From Bradyrhizobium sp. CB82 (lineage in GTDB: Bacteria > Pseudomonadota > Alphaproteobacteria > Rhizobiales > Xanthobacteraceae): DNA of 64,000 nucleotides. The first letter of the stretch is position 1; every line of letters starts with the position of its first letter. Where the stretch lies: positions 1,054,001 through 1,118,000 of the forward strand of contig NZ_CP121650.1 of assembly GCF_029714405.1 (NCBI RefSeq), in the 5' to 3' direction. Below, in pieces: positions 18,520 through 27,415 of this stretch. A program made the translations under genes and the position numbers. The notes below the pieces were generated by a model. It had not been told where the DNA came from. It saw only the letters and a program-made list of their open reading frames with translations, and did no database searches.

Positions 18520-18663
18520 GCCATATATCCCCGGGGCCTTATCGATCCTTTAGGGAACTGTCCCTGGCCGGGCCCGTGGGCCCGGACATATGGTGCCCAC
18601 CTACTTTCGTAGGGAACTCCGGGATCGAGTGCTTCAACGGCGTTTGCGGCTTCGCGCTTTTCT
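18520..18663 (+). ncRNA. ssrS: 6S RNA (alphaproteobacterial type)
   Basis: The region lies between zapA and the 5-formyl-THF cyclo-ligase gene, the classical 6S location. It can form the 6S shape: a closing stem with GGGGCCTTATCGATCC (18533-18548) facing GGGATCGAGTGCTTC (18621-18635), an open central bubble, and apical hairpins CCGGGCCCGTGGGCCCGG and CCTACTTTCGTAGG. It has no coding potential. 6S RNA mimics an open promoter and sequesters sigma-70 RNA polymerase. Both ends are approximate, because the mature boundaries cannot be read from DNA. Confidence 0.85.
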
Positions 18664-18692
18664 GTCCCTGTCGACTTTTCTGTCCCTGTCGA
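18657..18692 (+). repeat. Perfect 18-bp tandem repeat just after 6S RNA
   Basis: CTTTTCTGTCCCTGTCGA occurs twice back to back with no mismatch (18657-18674 and 18675-18692). Each unit brings a short T-run directly after the G/C-rich 6S 3' end, so the array may supply two consecutive termination T-tracts. This is inference. Confidence 0.85.
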
Positions 18693-18732
18693 ATCGTGTC
18701 CTCGACTAACCGGCGGCTCAATTCACTCTCAG

Positions 18733-18828
18733 TGTCATGCCCGCGAAAGCGGGCATCGGCGTCGAGGTTCAAGCACTGGCGTCTTTGGAATACTGGATCA
18801 CTCGCTTTCGCGGGTGATGACAGCAGAG
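18733..18828. repeat. Dispersed repeat, family C, upstream of 5-FCL gene
   Basis: ATGCCCGCGAAAGCGGGCAT hairpin, then GGATCACTCGC pairing with GCGGGTGATGACAGC. The second half matches 7601-7652 closely. It fills most of the space between 6S RNA and the next gene. Confidence 0.65.
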
Positions 18829-18857
18829 CTGGCTCTGCCACCGAGGGAATGACCGCT

Positions 18858-19460
18858 ATGCCCGCGCATTCACAGAAAGCCGAACTCCGTGCCAAGGCTC
18901 TCGCCAAGCGCGATGCGCTCAGCGAGAAGAAGCGCGCCGCCGCCGCCGCAAAGCTCGGCAAGCGCGGCCTGCCGCTCGAGATCGTGCCCGGCAGCATTGT
19001 CTCCGGCTATTCGCCGATTCGCAGCGAGATCGATCCCGTGCCCCTGATGCAGAAGCTCGCGGCCGAAGGCGCGCAGCTGGCGCTGCCTTGCATCACCACG
19101 CGTGGCAAGTCGCTGATCTTCCGCATCTGGCATCCAAACGATCGGCTGATGCTCGGCCCGCTCGGCATTCCCGAGCCGTCGCCGGCGTCGGCCGAGGTCA
19201 TCCCCGACATCATGCTGACGCCGCTCGCCGCCTTCGACCGTCTCGGCCACCGTATCGGCTACGGCGCGGGACATTACGACTTCACCTTCGCGCATTTGCG
19301 CAAGACCAAGCACGTCGTCGGCATCGGGCTCGCATTCGCGGCACAGGAGATCGAGGCCGTTCCCGCACTATCGCACGACGTCGCGCTGGATTATGTGCTA
19401 ACGGAAACCGACGTGTTCGATTTCCGGAGTTCTGAAGTTGCGCATTCTCTTCGTGGGTGA
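18858..19460 (+). CDS. fau: 5-formyltetrahydrofolate cyclo-ligase
   Basis: I chose ATG 18858 because GAGGG lies ten bases upstream; the in-frame ATG at 18849 is almost on top of that site. The 200-residue product has the family's N-terminal basic helix (KAELRAKALAKRDAL), the IVSGYSPIRSEIDP segment, and the C-terminal substrate/ATP motif PLAAFDRLGHRIGYGAGHYD. It converts 5-formyl-THF to 5,10-methenyl-THF using ATP. Its end overlaps the ymdB start by 23 bases. The 6S RNA link is conserved, and processing of a joint transcript is known in E. coli. Confidence 0.92.
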   Translation: MPAHSQKAELRAKALAKRDALSEKKRAAAAAKLGKRGLPLEIVPGSIVSGYSPIRSEIDPVPLMQKLAAEGAQLALPCITTRGKSLIFRIWHPNDRLMLGPLGIPEPSPASAEVIPDIMLTPLAAFDRLGHRIGYGAGHYDFTFAHLRKTKHVVGIGLAFAAQEIEAVPALSHDVALDYVLTETDVFDFRSSEVAHSLRG

Positions 19461-20262
19461 CGTTGTCGGCCGGGCCGGCCGCGCGGCGATCGCCGAGCAC
19501 CTGCCCAACATGGTCCGCGACTGGTCGCTCGATTTCGTCGTCGTCAACGGCGAAAATTCCGCCGGCGGTTTCGGCATCACCGAAGCGATCTACCACGAGC
19601 TGCTCGACGCCGGCGCCGACGCGGTCACGCTCGGCAACCATTCCTGGGACCAGCGCGAGGCGCTGGTGTTCATCGAGCGCGCCGAGCGCCTGGTGCGGCC
19701 GGCGAACTATCCGCGCGGCACGCCAGGTCGCGGTGCCGCGCTGGTCGAGACCAAGAACGGCCGCCGTGCGCTCGTCGTCAACGCGCTGGGCCGTGTCTTC
19801 ATGACGCCGTTCGACGATCCCTTCGCCGCGCTCGAGCGCGAGCTCGGCGCCTGCCCCTTGCGCGAGGCGGCCGATGCGATCGTGGTCGATTTCCATTGCG
19901 AAGCGACCAGCGAGAAGCAGGGTATCGGCTTCTTCTGCGACGGCCGCGCCAGCCTCGTCGTCGGCACGCATACGCATGTACCGACTGCCGATCACCAGAT
20001 TCTCCCCGGCGGCACAGCCTACATGACCGATGCCGGCATGACCGGCGACTACGACTCGATCATCGGCATGCAGAAGGAAGAGCCGCTGCGCCGTTTCACG
20101 TCCGGGATCGCGTCCAGCCGTTTCGAGCCGGCGATGGGAGTTGCCACGCTGAGCGGGGTCGCGGTGGAGACGGATGATGCAACGGGCCTCGCGTTGAAGA
20201 TTGCGCCGGTACGCGCGGGTGGCCGGCTCGAGCCGGCGACGCCGAGGTTCTGGTTGAGTTGA
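19438..20262 (+). CDS. YmdB-type metallophosphoesterase
   Basis: The start is TTG 19438, inside the end of the preceding gene. The product MRILFVGDVVGRAGRAAIAEHL has the TIGR00282 signature, followed by VVNGENSAGGFGI, AVTLGNHSWDQRE and GTHTHVPTADHQILPGGTAYMTD with the His and Asp metal ligands. The 274 residues fit the family. Characterised YmdB proteins are dinuclear-metal 2',3'-cyclic-nucleotide phosphodiesterases affecting RNA levels. It is likely co-expressed with the folate gene by translational coupling. Confidence 0.9.
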   Translation: MRILFVGDVVGRAGRAAIAEHLPNMVRDWSLDFVVVNGENSAGGFGITEAIYHELLDAGADAVTLGNHSWDQREALVFIERAERLVRPANYPRGTPGRGAALVETKNGRRALVVNALGRVFMTPFDDPFAALERELGACPLREAADAIVVDFHCEATSEKQGIGFFCDGRASLVVGTHTHVPTADHQILPGGTAYMTDAGMTGDYDSIIGMQKEEPLRRFTSGIASSRFEPAMGVATLSGVAVETDDATGLALKIAPVRAGGRLEPATPRFWLS

Positions 20263-20279
20263 TTGGCGGCGCCACACGC

Positions 20280-20400
20280 TCGGTGGTCGTCCCGGCGAAG
20301 GCCAGGGCCCATATCCCAAGGGAGGGGCACGACATCCCCAACGACGGCAGAGTGCCTGATGACGAGCTCCCCTACTATAATACCTGGATCCAAGTATGCT
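20280..20400. repeat. Rhizobial intergenic repeat upstream of yebC
   Basis: The sequence contains CGTCCCGGCGAAGGCCAGG followed by blocks such as ACGACGGCAGAGTGCCTGATGA. The opening is the same type as the stretch near 37424. I see no clean perfect stem. It separates ymdB from yebC. Confidence 0.4.
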
Positions 20401-20494
20401 CTTTCATTCCGGGGGCGTCGCGGCCTATAAGGCCCGCGCTTTGATCCCTTACCTTGCCCCTGACCTTGGCTGACGATTCCTCAAGAGACCACGC

Positions 20495-21241
20495 ATGGCC
20501 GGACATTCCCAATTCAAGAACATCATGCACCGCAAGGGGCGGCAGGATGCGCAGAAGTCGAAGCTTTTCGGCAAGCTGGCCCGCGAAATCACCGTCGCGG
20601 CCAAGCTCGGCACGCCCGATCCCAACATGAATCCGCGCCTGCGCGCGGCCGTGATCGCGGCGCGCCAGGAGAACATGCCGAAGGACAATATCGAGCGCGC
20701 CATCAAGAAGGCGCTCGGCAATGATGGCGAGAACTATGACGAGATCCGCTACGAGGGCTATGGCCCGGGCGGCGTCGCCGTCATCGTCGAGGCGCTGACC
20801 GACAACCGCAACCGCGCCGCCTCCGACATCCGCTCCTTCTTCACCAAATCCGGTGGAAATCTCGGCGAAACCGGTTCGGTGTCCTTCATGTTCGACCGCA
20901 CCGGCATCATCGAATATGACCGCAGCGTCGCTTCCGACGACGCGGTGCTCGATGCCGCGATCGAGGCCGGCGCCGACGACGTCATCTCGGGCGACAACGG
21001 CCACGAGATCTACGCCTCGACCGAAAGCTACCGCGACGTCGCCAAGGCGCTCGAGGCGAAGTTCGGCGAGCCGCGCAAGGCCGCGCTGATCTGGAAGCCG
21101 CAGAACACGGTCGCCGTCGACGACGAGACCGGCGAGAAGCTGCTCAAGCTGATGGACCTGCTCAACGAGCACGACGACGTCCAGAACGTCTACGCCAATT
21201 TCGAGATCTCGGACGCGCTGATGGCCAAGATGGGCGGGTGA
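20495..21241 (+). CDS. yebC: YebC/PmpR family translation/transcription regulator
   Basis: The 248-residue product starts [20 protein letters not shown], the hallmark of the YebC/TACO1 family. It continues with [18 protein letters not shown] and the central [18 protein letters not shown]. Family members bind DNA or ribosomes; recent work on relatives supports relief of ribosome stalling at proline runs. It stands just upstream of the ruv genes, a conserved neighbourhood. Confidence 0.95.
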   Translation: MAGHSQFKNIMHRKGRQDAQKSKLFGKLAREITVAAKLGTPDPNMNPRLRAAVIAARQENMPKDNIERAIKKALGNDGENYDEIRYEGYGPGGVAVIVEALTDNRNRAASDIRSFFTKSGGNLGETGSVSFMFDRTGIIEYDRSVASDDAVLDAAIEAGADDVISGDNGHEIYASTESYRDVAKALEAKFGEPRKAALIWKPQNTVAVDDETGEKLLKLMDLLNEHDDVQNVYANFEISDALMAKMGG

Positions 21242-21549
21242 GGCAGTCCTTCTGTCAGCTTCACATTCCGCTGTCGTCGCCCTGCTCGACCGGGCGACCC
21301 AGTATTCCAGAGACGCCGGAGGGATACGGAGAAGCCGCGGCGTACTGGTTACCCTGCTTGCCGCCTACGCTAAAGCTTCGGCGTGCCGGGAGCAAAAGCC
21401 CTCGGCGAAGCCTTGGCGTAGCCGGGTCGGGGGGTATGACGCCGTGTATTTGTGGCAGGCTGCGTGATCTTAACCGCGGGCGAACTTCCCCGGGGACTTT
21501 CGTTCCGTATCTGTTTCGCTCCCTCCGGCCAGCCGCTATCACTGGGTGC
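21242..21549. other. Intergenic region between yebC and ruvC
   Basis: These 308 bases begin with repeat-like DNA (CGCCCTGCTCGACCGGGCGA hairpin at about 21278). Complementary segments around GCTTCGGCGTGCC / GGCGAAGCCTTGGCGTA follow. No ORF with a ribosome binding site and no SOS box (GAACN7GTTC, the alphaproteobacterial LexA site) was found by eye. The ruvC promoter presumably lies at its right end. Confidence 0.5.
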
Positions 21550-22077
21550 ATGACCGCGCTTCCGATTCGCCATCCCGTCCGCATCCTCGGTATCGACCCC
21601 GGCCTGCGCCGCACCGGCTGGGGCGTGATCGAGGCCGAGGGCAATCGTCTCGTCTACGTCGCCTGCGGCTCGGTGGAACCGCCGGAGGGGCTGCCGCTGT
21701 CGAGCCGGCTGCTCGCGATCCATGAGGGGCTCGCTTCCGTGCTCTCCCACCACCAGCCGATGGAAGCGGCCGTCGAGCAGACCTTCGTCAACAAGGACGG
21801 CGTTGCGACGCTGAAACTCGGCCAGGCCCGCGGCGTCGCCATGCTGGCGCCCGCGATGTTCGGCATCACGGTGGCCGAATATGCGCCCAACCAAGTCAAG
21901 AAGACCGTGGTCGGCGCCGGTCACGCCGACAAGAACCAGATCGCGGTGATGCTGAAGATCCTGCTGCCCAAGGCGGAGCCGCCGTCGGCGGACGCCGCCG
22001 ATGCCCTCGCCGTCGCCATCACCCACGCCCATCACCGCCAAAGCGCTGCCCTGCGGCTGAAGGTGGTCGGGATATGA
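21550..22077 (+). CDS. ruvC: Holliday junction resolvase RuvC
   Basis: From ATG 21550 the product is 175 residues. It starts with the catalytic [15 protein letters not shown], contains the second acidic residue in [13 protein letters not shown], and the distal pair in [17 protein letters not shown]. RuvC cuts Holliday junctions symmetrically as a dimer. A longer open frame from 21238 adds low-complexity sequence from the intergenic repeat and was rejected. The last four bases overlap ruvA. Confidence 0.95.
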   Translation: MTALPIRHPVRILGIDPGLRRTGWGVIEAEGNRLVYVACGSVEPPEGLPLSSRLLAIHEGLASVLSHHQPMEAAVEQTFVNKDGVATLKLGQARGVAMLAPAMFGITVAEYAPNQVKKTVVGAGHADKNQIAVMLKILLPKAEPPSADAADALAVAITHAHHRQSAALRLKVVGI

Positions 22078-22691
22078 TCGGCAAGCTCAAGGGCCTGATC
22101 GATTCCTACGGCGAGGATTTCGTCATCCTCGACGTCGGCGGCGTCGGCTATCAGGTGCATTGTTCGACGCGCACGCTGCAGCACCTGCCCTCGCCCGGGG
22201 AAGCCGCCGTGCTCTCGATCGAGACCTACGTCCGCGAGGACCAGATCAAACTGTTCGGCTTCCGCACCGACCAGGAGCGCGAATGGTTTCGCCTGCTCCA
22301 GACCGTGCAGGGCGTTGGCGCCAAGGTCGCACTCGCGGTGCTCGGCACGCTGCAGCCTTCCGATCTCGCGAATGCGATCGCGCTGCGCGACAAGGCTGCG
22401 GTGTCGCGCACGCCGGGCGTCGGCCCCAAGGTCGCCGAGCGCATCGTCACCGAATTGAAGGACAAGGCGCCGGCCTACGCCAATGTCGATCCGCACGTCG
22501 TGCATCTGGCCGGCGCAGTCGACGACCAGCGCGCCCCGAGGCCCGTCGCCGACGCGATCTCCGCGCTGGTCAATCTCGGTTACGGCCAGCCGCAGGCGGC
22601 GGCCGCCATCGCCACGGCGTCACGCAACGCCGGCGAGAATGCGGAGACCGCCCAGCTCATCCGCCTGGGTCTGAAAGAATTGTCGAAATAG
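22074..22691 (+). CDS. ruvA: Holliday junction branch-migration protein RuvA
   Basis: The 205-residue product begins [21 protein letters not shown] (OB-fold domain). It has two helix-hairpin-helix motifs in [16 protein letters not shown] and [18 protein letters not shown], then an Ala-rich linker and the domain [21 protein letters not shown] that contacts RuvB. It recognises four-way junctions as a tetramer. It overlaps ruvC by four bases (ATGA). Confidence 0.95.
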   Translation: MIGKLKGLIDSYGEDFVILDVGGVGYQVHCSTRTLQHLPSPGEAAVLSIETYVREDQIKLFGFRTDQEREWFRLLQTVQGVGAKVALAVLGTLQPSDLANAIALRDKAAVSRTPGVGPKVAERIVTELKDKAPAYANVDPHVVHLAGAVDDQRAPRPVADAISALVNLGYGQPQAAAAIATASRNAGENAETAQLIRLGLKELSK

Positions 22692-22737
22692 ACTATCCTG
22701 CGCGGCCGCTGACTGACGAGGGAATGCATTTTCCGCC

Positions 22738-23157
22738 ATGCTGAGCAAAGAAGACAAGGAACTCATCGCCGCCGCGACCGCGGCGATCAGCCAACGCTAC
22801 CGCAACGACTGGCAGGAGGTCGGTGCCGCCCTGCGCACGCGCGAGGGGCGCATCGTGACCGGCGTGAATATCGACGCCTATATCGGCCGCATCGCGGTCT
22901 GTGCCGAAGCGATTGCGATCGGCCGCGCGATCACCGAGATCGGCGACCGCGGCATCGAGACCATCGTCGCGGTGCGCCATCCCAAGCCGGACGAGCCCGG
23001 CGACATCGCCGTCGTCTCGCCCTGCGGCATCTGCCGCGAGCTGATCCACGACTACGACGCCAAGGCGCGGGTTATCGTGCCGCAGAATGGCCGCGAGCCG
23101 GAGGTGGTGACGATCGGCGAATTGCTGCCGAACAAGTACCGGCGGGGCAACGAGTGA
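22738..23157 (+). CDS. Cytidine deaminase-like zinc hydrolase
   Basis: The 139-residue product carries the deaminase zinc motif C55-A-E57 (VCAEAIAIG) and P95-C96-G-I-C99 (SPCGICRE). Thus three Cys ligands and a catalytic Glu are present, as in tetrameric cytidine or blasticidin-S deaminases. The N-terminal strand order ([20 protein letters not shown]) fits the CDA fold. It sits 46 bases after ruvA, and its stop overlaps the ruvB GTG start. It is thus embedded in the ruvA-ruvB operon. Substrate cannot be decided. Confidence 0.82.
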   Translation: MLSKEDKELIAAATAAISQRYRNDWQEVGAALRTREGRIVTGVNIDAYIGRIAVCAEAIAIGRAITEIGDRGIETIVAVRHPKPDEPGDIAVVSPCGICRELIHDYDAKARVIVPQNGREPEVVTIGELLPNKYRRGNE

Positions 23158-24203
23158 ACACGCCCTCCCGCATCGTCACGCCCGAGCGCCGCAGCGACGA
23201 TGTCGGCGATACCGCGCTGCGCCCGCAATCGCTCACCGAATTCGTCGGCCAGCAGCAGGCGCGTAAGAACCTGTCCATCTTCATCGATGCGGCGCGTAAG
23301 CGCGGCGAGGCGCTGGATCACGTGCTGTTCGTGGGTCCCCCCGGTCTCGGCAAGACCACGCTGGCGCAGATCGTGGCGCGTGAGCTCGGCGTCGGCTTTC
23401 GCGCCACAAGCGGTCCCGTGATCGCCAAGGCCGGCGATCTTGCGGCGCTGCTCACCAATCTCGAAGAGCGCGATGTGCTCTTCATCGACGAGATCCATCG
23501 CCTGAGCCCAGCGGTGGAAGAGGTGCTCTATCCTGCGATGGAGGATTTCCAGCTCGACCTCATCATCGGCGAGGGGCCGGCGGCGCGCTCCGTCAAGATC
23601 GAACTCGCAAAGTTCACCCTCGTCGGCGCGACGACGCGCGCCGGGCTTCTCACCAATCCGCTGCGCGACCGTTTCGGCATCCCGATCCGGTTGAATTTCT
23701 ATACGGTCGAGGAGCTGGAAGGCATCGTCACGCGCGGCGCGCGCGTGCTCAATGTCGGCATGAGCCCCGATGGCGCCAACGAGATCGCGCGCCGCGCCCG
23801 CGGCACGCCGCGCATCGCCGGCCGGCTTTTGCGGCGGGTGCGAGATTTTGCATCGGCAGCCAATGCCGACACGATTGATCGGACGATCGCCGATCACGCG
23901 CTGAGTGCGCTCGAGGTCGATGCCGCGGGCCTGGACGCCATGGACCGGCGCTATCTCACCACGATTGCGCTCAACTATGGCGGTGGCCCGGTCGGCGTCG
24001 AGACCATGGCGGCGGCGCTGTCCGAGCCGCGCGATGCGATTGAGGACATCATCGAACCCTATCTGATCCAGTGCGGCTATCTCCAGCGCACCCCGCGCGG
24101 CCGTCTCCTCACCACGCACGCCTTCCGCCATCTCGGCCTCACTGAGCCCTCGCGCGATCCGGCGCAGTTTGGCCTGTTCGGCACGGACGAGAGCGACGAC
24201 TAA
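23154..24203 (+). CDS. ruvB: Holliday junction helicase RuvB
   Basis: The GTG start at 23154 overlaps the deaminase stop. The 349-residue AAA+ protein has Walker [10 protein letters not shown] at 61-69, Walker [13 protein letters not shown], sensor GATTRAGLL and arginine finger region [13 protein letters not shown]. The C-terminal winged helix contains [18 protein letters not shown]. Hexameric RuvB drives branch migration with RuvA. All residues needed for ATPase action appear present. Confidence 0.96.
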   Translation: MNTPSRIVTPERRSDDVGDTALRPQSLTEFVGQQQARKNLSIFIDAARKRGEALDHVLFVGPPGLGKTTLAQIVARELGVGFRATSGPVIAKAGDLAALLTNLEERDVLFIDEIHRLSPAVEEVLYPAMEDFQLDLIIGEGPAARSVKIELAKFTLVGATTRAGLLTNPLRDRFGIPIRLNFYTVEELEGIVTRGARVLNVGMSPDGANEIARRARGTPRIAGRLLRRVRDFASAANADTIDRTIADHALSALEVDAAGLDAMDRRYLTTIALNYGGGPVGVETMAAALSEPRDAIEDIIEPYLIQCGYLQRTPRGRLLTTHAFRHLGLTEPSRDPAQFGLFGTDESDD

Positions 24204-24207
24204 AGCG

Positions 24208-24438
24208 TTGCGCACCATCGACCGCATCGAGCGCGAGGCGCGCGCCGACAGGCGCTTCCATGACTTGCTCCGCGGCGTCTGGTATTACCGGGCGTCCGAC
24301 GAATTGAGGACGCGTCTGGATGCGCTGGGTCGGCCTGAGGGACCGTTAACGTTTCTGCTGGCGATCTGCACGAGCGCACCCCAATTCCGCTTCAATCGGG
24401 AGACATTGAGGCAAGGCATCACACCCGGTTCCGCATGA
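24208..24438 (+). CDS. Possible small hypothetical protein downstream of ruvB
   Basis: A frame open from inside ruvB continues to TGA 24438; a TTG at 24208 is the first start after the ruvB stop. The predicted 76 residues contain RREARADRRFHDLLRGVWYY-like polar helices (IEREARADRRFHDLLRGVWY) and no recognised motif. No clear ribosome binding site exists. Its end overlaps the next gene start by four bases (ATGA), which supports translation of this frame. Confidence 0.35.
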   Translation: MRTIDRIEREARADRRFHDLLRGVWYYRASDELRTRLDALGRPEGPLTFLLAICTSAPQFRFNRETLRQGITPGSA

Positions 24439-25352
24439 TCTCTCGACGCGCTTTCTTTCGGTCCATCGGCGGTCTGTCCGCTGCCGGCATTTCCACCGCC
24501 GCTTACGGCGTCGGCGTCGAGCCGGAGCGGCTGCGCATCACCCGCTATCATCCGATGCCGAAACAGTGGCCGGCCGACTTTCCGCTCCGGATCGCCGTGG
24601 TCGCCGACATCCACGCCTGCGAACCCTGGATGTCGCTGGACCGGATCCAGGGGATCGTCGAGCACACCAACGCACTGAACGCCGATCTCATCGTCATGCT
24701 CGGCGACTACGTCGCCGGTCATCACCACATCACGCGGCTCATTCCGGCCGCCGAATGGGCTGGGGTGCTGGCGGGTCTCAAGGCCCCGCTCGGCGTCCAC
24801 GCCATCATGGGCAATCACGATTATTGGGAAGACAAGGCGGTGCAGCGGATCCTGCGCGGCCCGACAGCCGCCCATCGCGCGCTGGAAGCGGCCGGCATCC
24901 CCGTCTACGAGAACGATGCCGTGCGCCTCATCAAGAATGGCCGCCCGTTCTGGCTTGCCGGTCTCGGCGATCAACTCGCCTTCCTGCCGGCGGCGCGCCA
25001 GCGCGCGGTGCCACATTTCGGCGCCGATGATCTCCCGGCGACCCTCGCCAAGGTCACCGACGATGCGCCGGTCATTCTGCTCGCGCACGAGCCCAACATC
25101 GCGCTGCGCGTGCCCTCGCGTGTCGCGCTGCAACTCTCCGGCCATACCCATGGCGGCCAGGTCCGCGTGCTCGGCTGGTCGCCGGCGGTGCCGCCGCAGC
25201 ATGGGGTGCGCCTTGCCTACGGTCATCTCAAGCTGAAATGCGACGTCATCATTTCCGGCGGCCTCGGCTGTAGTATCGTGCCGATGCGCGTCGGCGTTCC
25301 ACCGGAGATCGTCGAGGTGACGTTGGGGCGGACGGTGCAGGGAACATCGTAG
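24435..25352 (+). CDS. Tat-exported metallophosphoesterase (YaeI/LpxG-like)
   Basis: The 305-residue product starts MISRRAFFRSIGGLSAAG, a twin-arginine signal, so it is probably folded in the cytoplasm and exported. It has the calcineurin-like motifs VVADIHACEP, VMLGDYVAG, IMGNHDYWED and LSGHTHGGQVRV, which supply the two-metal site. Relatives include YaeI-type phosphodiesterases and UDP-2,3-diacylglucosamine pyrophosphatases. The substrate is not evident. It is close to ybgC, with which it may form a transcription unit (65-base gap). Confidence 0.88.
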   Translation: MISRRAFFRSIGGLSAAGISTAAYGVGVEPERLRITRYHPMPKQWPADFPLRIAVVADIHACEPWMSLDRIQGIVEHTNALNADLIVMLGDYVAGHHHITRLIPAAEWAGVLAGLKAPLGVHAIMGNHDYWEDKAVQRILRGPTAAHRALEAAGIPVYENDAVRLIKNGRPFWLAGLGDQLAFLPAARQRAVPHFGADDLPATLAKVTDDAPVILLAHEPNIALRVPSRVALQLSGHTHGGQVRVLGWSPAVPPQHGVRLAYGHLKLKCDVIISGGLGCSIVPMRVGVPPEIVEVTLGRTVQGTS

Positions 25353-25417
25353 CCGCGCTTGCGCGGCCGGCCGAATTTGCGCAAAACGGGCCCCTCCACA
25401 GCGAAAAGGCTTGCGCA

Positions 25418-25870
25418 ATGACTGCCCATCTCGACGGCGAGATCCGCGACGGCCGCCACCACATGCAGGTCCGCGTCTACTACGAGGACACGGATTTTTC
25501 CGGCATCGTCTATCACGCCAACTATCTGCGCTTCATGGAGCGCGGGCGCACCAACCATCTGCGGCTGATGGGCGCCGAGCAGCAGGCGCTGTTCGAGCAG
25601 GCCGAGACGGAAGATGCCGGCTTTGCCTTCGTGGTGCGCTCGATGCACCTGGATTTCCTGAAACCGGCGCGCATGGACGACGTGCTCGACATCGTGACCT
25701 GGCCGATCGCGGTGAAGGGTGCCTCGATCATGCTGGCGCAGGAGATCCGGCGCGGCGAGGCCGTGCTGGTCAAGGCCGAGGTGCGCGTCGCCTTCATCAG
25801 CGGCGGCCGCGCCCAGCCGATCCCGAAGTCGATCCGGAACCTGATGAAGGCCGATGTGATTTCGCAATGA
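25418..25870 (+). CDS. ybgC: Acyl-CoA thioesterase YbgC (Tol-Pal associated)
   Basis: The 150-residue hot-dog protein has the family motif VYYEDTDFSGIVYHANYLRF with the catalytic Asp and the ERGRTNHLR helix. The end is IPKSIRNLM. YbgC hydrolyses short acyl-CoA or acyl-ACP thioesters and is usually the first gene of the tol-pal operon. Here tolQ is about 26 kb away, so the normal link is broken. ATG 25418 gives a slightly extended N-terminus; ATG 25463 (MQVRVYYEDTD) is a possible alternative. Confidence 0.92.
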   Translation: MTAHLDGEIRDGRHHMQVRVYYEDTDFSGIVYHANYLRFMERGRTNHLRLMGAEQQALFEQAETEDAGFAFVVRSMHLDFLKPARMDDVLDIVTWPIAVKGASIMLAQEIRRGEAVLVKAEVRVAFISGGRAQPIPKSIRNLMKADVISQ

Positions 25871-25945
25871 GCCGATAGGGAAGGGGCCATCGACTTCCAG
25901 GCCCGCGGGCGTAGATTTGCCCGTCCCCAACCGATGAGGCCAGCC

Positions 25946-26413
25946 ATGTCGCGTCCGCCGCTTCCGCCGTTCACGAGAGAGACCGCCGCGCAAAAGGCCC
26001 GCATGGCCGAGGACGCCTGGAATTCGCGCGACCCGCAGCGCGTCGCGCTCGCCTATACCGAGGATAGCCGCTGGCGCAATCGCTCGGAGGTGTTTGCGGG
26101 ACGCGAGGCGATCGTCGCATTCCTGACGCGCAAATGGGCGAAGGAGCTCGACTACCGCCTGATCAAGGATCTCTGGGCCTTCGACGGCGACCGTATCGCT
26201 GTGCGTTTCCAGTACGAATGGCACGATGCGAGCGGCCAGTGGTATCGCTCCTACGGCAACGAGCAGTGGGAGTTCGACGCGCACGGCCTGATGAGGCGCC
26301 GCGAGGCCTCGATCAACGATATCGCGATCGCCGAGAGTGATCGCCGCTTCCACTGGCCCGCGCCGGGTCCGCGGCCCGCGGATGTGCCGGGCCTGGGGGA
26401 CGATCCGTTTTAG
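25946..26413 (+). CDS. DUF1348 nuclear transport factor 2-like protein
   Basis: ATG 25946 is preferred over 25934 because GAGG lies six bases upstream. The 155-residue product follows the DUF1348 pattern: [39 protein letters not shown] and [21 protein letters not shown]. The fold is a SnoaL/NTF2 cone that binds small hydrophobic ligands. No catalytic role is established for the family. It is the first gene of the accessory block after ybgC. Confidence 0.85.
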   Translation: MSRPPLPPFTRETAAQKARMAEDAWNSRDPQRVALAYTEDSRWRNRSEVFAGREAIVAFLTRKWAKELDYRLIKDLWAFDGDRIAVRFQYEWHDASGQWYRSYGNEQWEFDAHGLMRRREASINDIAIAESDRRFHWPAPGPRPADVPGLGDDPF

Positions 26414-26436
26414 GTTCGGTGGACTAACTCTTGCTC

Positions 26437-26550
26437 CTCATGGTGAGGAGCCGCGGAGCGGCGTCTCGAACCATGCAGGCCCCGCTGCTGCATCTTGGCC
26501 TCTATCCTTCGAGACGCGCGCAAGAGCGCGCTCCTCACAGCATGAGGAAA
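26437..26550. repeat. Dispersed palindromic repeat, family A, inside a coding region
   Basis: CTCATGGTGAGGAGC, GTCTCGAACCATGCAGG, TATCCTTCGAGACGCGC and GCTCCTCACAGCATGAGG occur in the same order as at 1239-1340. This copy overlaps the last 38 codons of the amidotransferase gene and supplies its stop codon. Confidence 0.85.
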
Positions 26551-27256
26551 TGGACTTTCGCGTCAGAAACCTCGTGATCGCGCCGCCCAGCTTCGCGCTG
26601 TCGAGTGGCTCGGTGAGTGAGGCCTTGGCGGTGGCGACGACGTTGTCCGGCGCGTGGCCTTCGCGGAGCTCGCAGCAGACTTGCGCGAAGCCCACGTCGA
26701 ATTCCGGATGCGGCTGCACGGAGAGCGTCGTGCCGCCTTCGTAGAGCAGGCCGGCATGGGGCGCGAATTCCGAGTACAGGATCGTCCGCGCATCCCTTGG
26801 CGGCTCGATGACCTGGTCCTGGTGCGAGCAGGCGATGGCGAGCTGCTCGCCGCCGATGACGCCGTTGTTCGGGGCCACCTGATAGACGTGCCGGCCGATG
26901 CCCCAGCCCTTGTCCGACTTGTGCACGGTGCCGCCCAGCGCCTGCGCGATCAGTTGATGGCCGAAGCAGACCCCGACCATCGGCGTCTTGTTGGCATGCG
27001 CGGTGCGCACGAATTCTTCGAGCGGCGCGATCCAGTCGAGCCCATCATAGACGCCGGCCGCCGCGCCGGTGATCAGGATTGCCTCCAGCCCGCGCGCGTC
27101 GGGCAGCGCCTCGCCGTCGGGGATGCTCACGACATCGAACGTGCTGGAAGGATCTTCCGCGCGGATCATGCGCTCGAACATGTCCGGAAACGAGCCGTGG
27201 CGCTCGCGATGTTTGCGAGGGACGGCTCCGGTCTCGATGATGGTGATGCGTGCCAT
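26438..27256 (-). CDS. Class I glutamine amidotransferase with repeat-derived C-terminus
   Basis: The 272-residue product has the triad of class I amidotransferases: Cys97 in GVCFGHQLIA, and His183 and Glu185 in VQPHPEFD. It also has the oxyanion region LITGAAAGVYD. It lacks any synthetase domain, so it is a stand-alone enzyme of the GMP-synthase-like/YfeJ type that probably acts on gamma-glutamyl compounds. Residues after about 234 (SISSCCEERALARVSK and onward) are translated from a dispersed repeat, so the authentic tail is lost or extended. Start at ATG 27256 is family-typical. Confidence 0.85.
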   Translation of the reverse strand: MARITIIETGAVPRKHRERHGSFPDMFERMIRAEDPSSTFDVVSIPDGEALPDARGLEAILITGAAAGVYDGLDWIAPLEEFVRTAHANKTPMVGVCFGHQLIAQALGGTVHKSDKGWGIGRHVYQVAPNNGVIGGEQLAIACSHQDQVIEPPRDARTILYSEFAPHAGLLYEGGTTLSVQPHPEFDVGFAQVCCELREGHAPDNVVATAKASLTEPLDSAKLGGAITRFLTRKSISSCCEERALARVSKDRGQDAAAGPAWFETPLRGSSP

Positions 27257-27415
27257 ATGTCAAAGAATAGGAGGCGGCGCGTTGCGATGCAACTCAGCCG
27301 CAATCGCATAGGTGCTCGGCAAAATCGCGCGGCGCATTGCCATCGATGCATTCGCTGGCATACAAATTGCTGAACATTCGAGCCCAGCCTGTCGATCAGC
27401 ACGGAGACATTTGGA

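Noticed and set aside
24169..24438. 89-residue ORF starting inside ruvB
   Set aside because: The ATG start lies in ruvB coding sequence; only a shorter TTG-started version after the ruvB stop is kept, at low confidence.
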